From Diorhabda sublineata (taxonomy: Eukaryota > Arthropoda > Insecta > Coleoptera > Chrysomelidae): a stretch of 64,000 nt of DNA. Both the position numbers and the translations under genes were made by a program. Numbering within the stretch: position 1 is the first letter of the stretch; each line of letters opens with the position of its first letter. The notes below the pieces were generated by a model that saw only the letters and a list, made by a program, of their open reading frames with translations, was not told the origin of the DNA and ran no database searches. The stretch covers positions 32,278,489 to 32,342,488 of the forward strand of contig NC_079481.1 in the NCBI RefSeq assembly GCF_026230105.1. The letters are read 5' to 3'. This document shows, in pieces, positions 58,737-64,000 of the stretch.

Positions 58737-60432
58737 TCGTTTTTGACGTTTTATGTCGTTTTTGGAGTTAAATGCGTGACTTTTGACGTTTAATGCGTGG
58801 TTTTTGACGTTTTATGTCGTTTTTGACGTTTTGTGTCGTATTTCACCTTTTGTGTGTCGTCTTCTACGTTTAATGCGTTATTTTTGACGTTTTGTGTGTA
58901 GTTTTTAATGTTTTGTGTGTCGTTTTTAATGTTTTGTGTGTCGTTTTTGACGTTAAATGCGTTGTTATTGACGTTTTATATCGTTTTTGACGTTTTATAT
59001 CGTTTTTGAAGTTATGTGTGTCATTTTTGACGTTTAGTGCGTGATTTTTGACGTTTTGTGTGTCGTTTTTGACGTTTAATGCATCGTTTATGACGTTTAA
59101 TGCGTTATTTTTGACGTTTTATGTAGTTTTTGGAGTTAAATGCGTGATTTTTGACGTTTAATGCGTGGTTTTTGACGTTTTATGTCGTTTTTGACGATTT
59201 GTGTCGTTTTTCACCTTTTGTGTGTCGTTTTCTACGTTTAATGCGTTATTTTTGACGTTTTGTGTGTCGTTTTTAATGTTTTGTGTGTCGTTTTTGACGT
59301 TAAATGCGTTGTTATTGACGTTTTATATCGTTTTTGACGTTTTTGACGTTTTATATCGTTTTTGAAGTTATGTGTGTTGTTTTTGACGTTTAGTGCGTGA
59401 TTTTTGACGTTTTGTGTGTCGTTTTTGACGTTTAATGCATCGTTTATGACGTTTAATGCGTTATTTTTGACGTTTTATGTAGTTTTTGGAGTTAAATGCG
59501 TGATTTTTGACGTTTTATGTCGTTTTTGACGATTTGTGTCGTTTTTCACCTTTTGTGTGTCGTTTTCTACGTTTAATGCGTTATTTTTGACGTTTTGTGT
59601 GTCGTTTTTAATGTTTTGTGTGTCGTTTTTGACGTTTAATGCGTTGTTATTGACGTTTTATATCGTTTTTGACGTTTTTGACGTTTTATATCGTTTTTGA
59701 AGTTATGTGTGTCGTTTTCTACGTTTAGTGCGTGATTTTTGACGTTTTGTGTGTCGTTTTTGACGTTTAATGCATCGTTTATGACGTTTAATGCGTTATT
59801 TTTGACGTTTTATGTAGTTTTTGGAGTTAAATGCGTGGTTTTTGACGTTTTATGTCGTTTTTGACGATTTGTGTCGTTTTTCACCTTTTATGTGTCGTTT
59901 TCTACGTTTAATGCGTTATTTTTGACGTTTTGTGTGTCGTTTTTAATGTTTTATGTGTCGTTTTTGACGTATAATGCGTTGTTATTGACGTTTTATATCG
60001 TTTTTGATGTTTTTGACGTTTTATATCGTTTTTGAAGTTATGTGTGTCGTTTTCTACGTTTAATGGCGTTATTTTTGACATTTTGTGTGTCGTTTTTAAT
60101 GTTTTGTGTGTCGTTTTTGACGTTTAATGCGTTGTTATTGACGTTTTATATCGTTTTTGACGTTTTTGACGTTTTATATCGTTTTTGAAGTTATGTGTCT
60201 TGTTTTTGACGTTTAATGCGTTGTTTTTGACGTTTTGTGTGTCGTTTTTGACGTTTAATGCATCGTTTATGACCTTTAATGCGTGGTTTTTGACGTTTTA
60301 TGTCGTTTTTGACGTTTTATGTCATTTTTGACGTTTTGTGTGTTGTTTTGACGTTTTGTGTCGTTTTTGACGTTTAATGCGTTGTTATTGACGTTTTATG
60401 TCGTTTTTGACTTTTTATTCCGTTTTTGACGA
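58737..60432. repeat. TTTTTGACG minisatellite, array 5, inside the inverted repeat
   Basis: About 1.7 kb of the ~20-bp family. Larger blocks are evident: the phrase TTATGTAGTTTTTGGAGTTA recurs near 59120, 59475 and 59808, and TATATCGTTTTTGACGTTTT repeats between. These give composite units of about 330-355 bp. The array ends abruptly at about 60432 in AT-rich DNA. Confidence 0.94.
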
Positions 60433-60946
60433 GTAAATACGAAATATTTTCCCATAAAATTGAGTATTTCCACTTAGAATGAAAAGTATTTTATGCCAGT
60501 ACGAATAACTGTTTATTTAGTTCATAAATAATTCTAAAAAAAATTGCAAAATTCATAGAGGGGAATATTCTGGGAAAATTATTAATTTTAGCAAAAAAAC
60601 TAATGCGACAGCTAATTTTAGCTGAGAGAGTTAGTCCAGTTTAAAAAAAAAGATCAAAATCGGCCCAATAGTTACTGAGATAATTAATATTTTTCAGCGC
60701 TCCACAGATTTGAAATCTGTCGGAGCATTTTTGAGCGCGCCGTCTTTGATAAAAATTTCAAGCTTCCCCTACAAAATGACGCAAAAAATGTTGTGAATGT
60801 CTAACTTCGCCCCAAATTAAACTGCCAGCTTTCCAAATATCACATTAGTTTTACGATATTTCTATAAAATATTTAAAAAAACAATAAATTGTTTATAATT
60901 TTTATTTACCCCCTTTTTTAAATACTTTTTTGATGTCAATTGTGAA
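60433..60946. other. Spacer with a perfect-looking hairpin, inside the inverted repeat
   Basis: No frame is present. A near-perfect palindrome at 60699-60726 (GCTCCACAGATTT / AAATCTGTCGGAGC) has a 12-13-bp stem with one bulged base and is flanked by GCGC words. The phrase CCAATAGTTACTGAGATAAT precedes it. Confidence 0.6.
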
Positions 60947-61377
60947 AACTGAGATGAGGGATTTTTAGTTCAACTCTTCTTCTTTCCAACGCGACTTTCC
61001 AAATGATCATAGGACCATCCGGTGAGCAAAAATGGCCCTTTGAAAAAAAGGGCCTCCTATGGTTTAATTGCGATTTTTCAAAAACTATTGAGACCACAGG
61101 GTTCATCTTTAGAGAATCGATTAAGTACATCGAGATCTCGGTTTTTAGTGAATAAGAAACTTCTATATTCAAAATTAAACAAATTATAAACAATTCAAAA
61201 AATTAAAATTTTTCACATTTCGGTTAAATTATCTAAGCAACAAATTATCGAATATTAATTTATGAAAGCTTATTTTGAAGATTTTTCAATTCTCTACAAT
61301 ATTGCCCATAGTAATAAAGTCGAGTTTTGCATAAATTCAGCGCAAAATGCAAAAAACAAAATTTGTATCGATTTTTT
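60947..61377. repeat. Right arm of the ~435-bp inverted repeat
   Basis: Reverse complement of 58206-58640. The minus-strand frame 60936-61193 (85 residues) is the arm read in one direction; the left arm would give a similar peptide on the plus strand but is interrupted, so coding is not supported. The hairpin GGCCCTTTGAAAAAAAGGGC lies at 61034-61054. Confidence 0.93.
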
Positions 61378-62158
61378 GGTGTTTTTATTGTTTAAAAAAA
61401 TAACGCATAGACAAAAAATGTTGAATTTTATACACATAACTTCTATTTAACCCCTAGAACACGATGGCCTATTAACAAAATTAGTTAAAGGGTGAAAAGG
61501 TTATTCAGCAAGAAAATTCGTCCATAATAAGCAAGACACAGGTGCAGGTTAATAAACATACCAAAAATAATAAGTCGGGACTTAAAGTTGATCCCATGGA
61601 CATCGGGGACAAAGCGATTCACAGCGTTACCCCTTTTTTACTTTTTACCTAAAAATCCACGGACTTCGCCTCCTTCAAACAATTTTAACAACGAAGTAGA
61701 TGATGCCAAAAAGCCGTTTATTCACCCATTTTTTGCTAAACAAAAAAGCGTTTTTGCAAAACGTGTTTTTTGTTTTGAAACATAAACGTTGTTTTAGATG
61801 TTGATTATTCTTATTATTTTATGCTTAGCGCCTTTTAAAAGTTGTGTTTTGTGATGTTTTTTGACAATATTTTGCATCCTCGCCCTTTTTATTCACGCCC
61901 TTGGACTCGGATGGACCTAGAGATAAGACTGCTGAAGACGGAGATTTTAATTTCGAAATGTTTCAGCTTTTCTCGATTATGTTCTATACATAATCTATTT
62001 TTAATAACTTTTTTTCTGAATACTCCCGAGATTAAACAAACAAAAAATAATTATTAATAAATAGATCATGGACAAATTGATTGAAAAAATTTTATGTACT
62101 GTAAAAAAACCTATTGTTTCTTATCAAATTTATAACCGAAGTGATTGTCGAAATTTTT
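61378..62158. other. Intergenic DNA upstream of the secreted-peptide gene
   Basis: Frames 61588-61785 and 61842-62057 have no recognised domain. The stretch ends at the TATA box of the next gene and so probably holds its upstream control region, though no specific binding site could be identified. Confidence 0.35.
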
Positions 62159-62159
62159 C

Positions 62160-62167
62160 TATATAAA
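62160..62167 (+). promoter_or_regulatory. TATA box of the secreted-peptide gene
   Basis: TATATAAA lies 68 nt before the start codon at 62235, which leaves room for transcription to start near 62190 and a ~45-nt leader. No clear initiator motif is seen. The presumed leader contains a start codon directly followed by a stop (ATGTGA, 62195-62200), a minimal upstream frame that could reduce translation. Confidence 0.6.
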
Positions 62168-62234
62168 CTAGAATATTAAAAAAAACTTCGTTACATGTGA
62201 TTTGTGTCTGTAATTGAAAACAAATAATAAAAAC

Positions 62235-62308
62235 ATGAAATTTAATTTGTTCTTGTTGCTGGTCGCAATTTCTTGCTATTTTTCAATCACCGAAGCGTAT
62301 GATGTTTG
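62235..62308 (+). CDS. First exon of a putative small secreted protein
   Basis: The ATG has a good animal context (AAAACATGA). The exon encodes a classic signal peptide: start MKFNLFLLLVAISCYF, hydrophobic core residues 3-17, likely cleavage after residue 21 (ITEA), followed by YDV. At 62308/62309 the reading meets TTTG|GTAAAG, a good 5' splice site in phase 2. Without splicing the frame stops after 25 residues (TGG TAA). The nearest good acceptor is TTCTTCTTCAG ending at 62412, giving a 104-nt intron of normal insect size. Joining there keeps the frame and continues into the 90-bp repeat, open to 62866. The protein family is not recognised; secreted peptides of many kinds begin like this. 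Later exons may lie beyond the window. Confidence 0.6.
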
Positions 62309-62412
62309 GTAAAGAATATTTTTATTAATTTATAGGTTATATTGGTTATCAAATCTGTTAATACATATTAACAAGTCCTCCTTGGATGTTTTGAAACTTG
62401 TTTCTTCTTCAG
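62309..62412 (+). other. Predicted first intron, 104 nt
   Basis: Donor GTAAAG at 62309, acceptor TTTCTTCTTCAG ending at 62412, with ATTAAC-type branch candidates between (for example near 62368). The acceptor lies inside the first unit of the 90-bp repeat. A much larger intron that includes the whole repeat array is an equally valid reading. Confidence 0.4.
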
Positions 62413-64000
62413 TAAGTTAACTGGTACAGCAGGACAATCAATTTCGTTTGTTAGTTTCTCCTTGATCCTCTTGGGATGTTTTGAAACTTGTTTCTTCTTC
62501 AGTAAGTTAACTGGTACAGCAGGACAATCAATTTCGTTTGTTAGTTTCTCCTTGATCCTCTTGGGATGTTTTGAAACTTGTTTCTTCTTCAGTAAGTTAA
62601 CTGGTACAGCAGGACAATCAATTTCGTTTGTTAGTTTCTCCTTGATCCTCTTGGGATGTTTTGAAACTTGTTTCTTCTTCAGTAAGTTAACTGGTACAGC
62701 AGGACAATCAATTTCGTTTGTTAGTTTCTCCTTGATCCTCTTGGGATGTTTTGAAACTTGTTTCTTCTTCAGTAAGTTAACTGGTACAGCAGGACAATCA
62801 ATTTCGTTTGTTAGTTTCTCCTTGATCCTCTTGGAATGTTTTGAAACTTTTTTTCTGCTTCAGTAAGTTAACTGGTACAGCAGGACAATCAATTTCGTTT
62901 GTTAGTTTCTCCTTGATCCTCTTTGGATGTTTTGAAACTTGTTTCTCCTTCAGTAAGTTAACTGGTACAACAGGACGTTCAATTTCGTTTGTTAGTTTCT
63001 CCTTGATCCTCTTGGGATATTTTGAAACTTGTTTCTCCTTCAGTAAGTTAACTGGTACAGCAGGACAATCAATTTCGTTTGTTAGTTTCTCCTTGATCCT
63101 CTTGGGATGTTTTGAAACTTGTTTCTTCTTCAGTAAGTTAACTGGTACAGCAGGACAATCAATTTCGTTTGTTAGTTTCTCCTTGATCCTCTTGGGATGT
63201 TTTGAAACTTGTTTCTTCTTCAGTAAGTTAACTGGTACAGCAGGACAATCAATTTCGTTTGTTAGTTTCTCCTTGATCCTCTTGGGATGTTTTGAAACTT
63301 TTTTTCTGCTTCAGTAAGTTAACTGGTACAGCAGGACAATCAATTTCGTTTGTTAGTTTCTCCTTGATCCTCTTTGGATGTTTTGAAACTTGTTTCTTCT
63401 TCAGTAAGTTAACTGGTACATCAGGACGTTCAATTTCGTTTGTTAGTTTCTCTTTGATCCTCTTTGGAAGTTTTGAAACTTGTTCCTCCTCAGTAAGTTA
63501 ACTGGTACAGCAGGACAATCATTTTCGTTTGTTAGTTTCTCCTTGATCCTCTTGGGATGTTTTGAAACTTGTTTCTCCTTCAGTAAGTTAACTGGTACAA
63601 CAGGACGTTCAATTTCGTTTTTTAGTTTCTCCTTGATCCTCTTGGAATGTTTTGAAACTTTTTTTCTGCTTCAGTAAGTTAACTGGTACAGCAGGACAAT
63701 CAATTTCGTTTGTTAGTTTCTCCTTGATCCTCTTTGGATGTTTTGAAACTTGTTTCTCCTTCAGTAAGTTAACTGGTACAACAGGACGTTCAATTTCGTT
63801 TGTTAGTTTCTCCTTGATCCTCTTGGGATGTTTTGAAACTTGTTTCTTCTTCAGTAAGTTAACTGGTACAGCAGGACAATCAATTTCGTTTGTTAGTTTC
63901 TCCTTGATCCTCTTGGGATGTTTTGAAACTTTTTTTCTGCTTCAGTAAGTTAACTGGTACAGCAGGACAATCAATTTCGTTTGTTAGTTTCTCCTTGATC
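62382..64000. repeat. 90-bp tandem repeat, about 18 units, continues past the window
   Basis: TTGGGATGTTTTGAAACTTG starts at 62471, 62561, 62651 and 62741, then in variants every 90-91 bp to the end. A plus-strand frame encodes a 30-residue hydrophobic repeat (LTGTAGQSISFVSFSLIL then LGCFETCFFFSK). The opposite strand encodes a Lys-rich one (KEKLTNEIDCPAVPVNLLKK). Three unit types are seen: consensus; one with TTTTTTTCTGCTTCAG (one base longer, shifts the frame); and one with TCTCCTTCAG plus ACAACAGGACGTTC. One unit (63480) is one base short. The indels break any long frame, so the array is mainly satellite. Every unit carries the acceptor-like TTCTTCTTCAG or a variant. Confidence 0.95.

Overview
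The window looks like heterochromatin or a repeat-rich intergenic block of an arthropod, most likely an insect and possibly a beetle. The reasons are AT-rich DNA, many decayed mariner-type transposases (PPYSPDL-type motifs), non-LTR retrotransposon debris with insect-type reverse transcriptase motifs, a short MITE with TA target duplication, and one animal-style promoter, signal-peptide exon and splice donor. The species is not determinable from what I can see. Nothing in it is bacterial: there are no operons, ribosome binding sites or CRISPR. Nearly every long open reading frame is a by-product of a repeat.

About half of the window is tandem repeat, from at least ten unrelated families placed one after another. 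In order: a 244-bp duplication (440-923); a degenerate pyrimidine-rich repeat with a ~314-bp period (2.0-4.4 kb); a ~338-bp satellite whose every unit is itself an inverted repeat (5.9-7.3 kb); a 337-bp satellite (10.5-12.7 kb); two 9-bp purine minisatellites (13.7-15.0 kb); a 182-bp satellite made of two 91-bp halves (16.35-21.56 kb); a ~346-bp satellite carrying a mariner transposase scrap, in two arrays (22.9-24.95 and 26.7-28.55 kb); a 325-bp repeat (31.2-32.4 kb); a 205-bp satellite with nested higher-order repeats (35.3-40.6 kb); a 153-bp satellite (43.9-47.6 kb); a ~20-bp TTTTTGACG minisatellite in several arrays between 49.3 and 60.4 kb; and a 90-bp repeat (62.4 kb to the window end).

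Between the arrays lie broken mobile elements. Mariner fragments lie on the plus strand at 7.6, 22.4 and 57.3 kb and on the minus strand at 25.0, 41.1, 49.1 and 51.8 kb. Non-LTR retrotransposon pieces lie on the minus strand at 30.1 (RNase H), 32.8 (C-terminal tail) and 52.3-53.2 kb (reverse transcriptase), with a second copy of part of the last at 53.7 kb. A complete non-autonomous element with ~30-bp terminal inverted repeats lies at 9039-9690. A 435-bp inverted repeat (58206-58640 and 60947-61377) encloses one TTTTTGACG array.

The best candidate for a living host gene is at the right edge: a TATA box (62160), a start codon (62235), a signal peptide and a phase-2 splice donor (62308/62309). 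A good acceptor 104 nt downstream joins in frame to the 90-bp repeat, which is open for several units. No other feature shows a convincing intact gene. Identity, copy-number and boundary statements come from reading by eye, not from alignment software.
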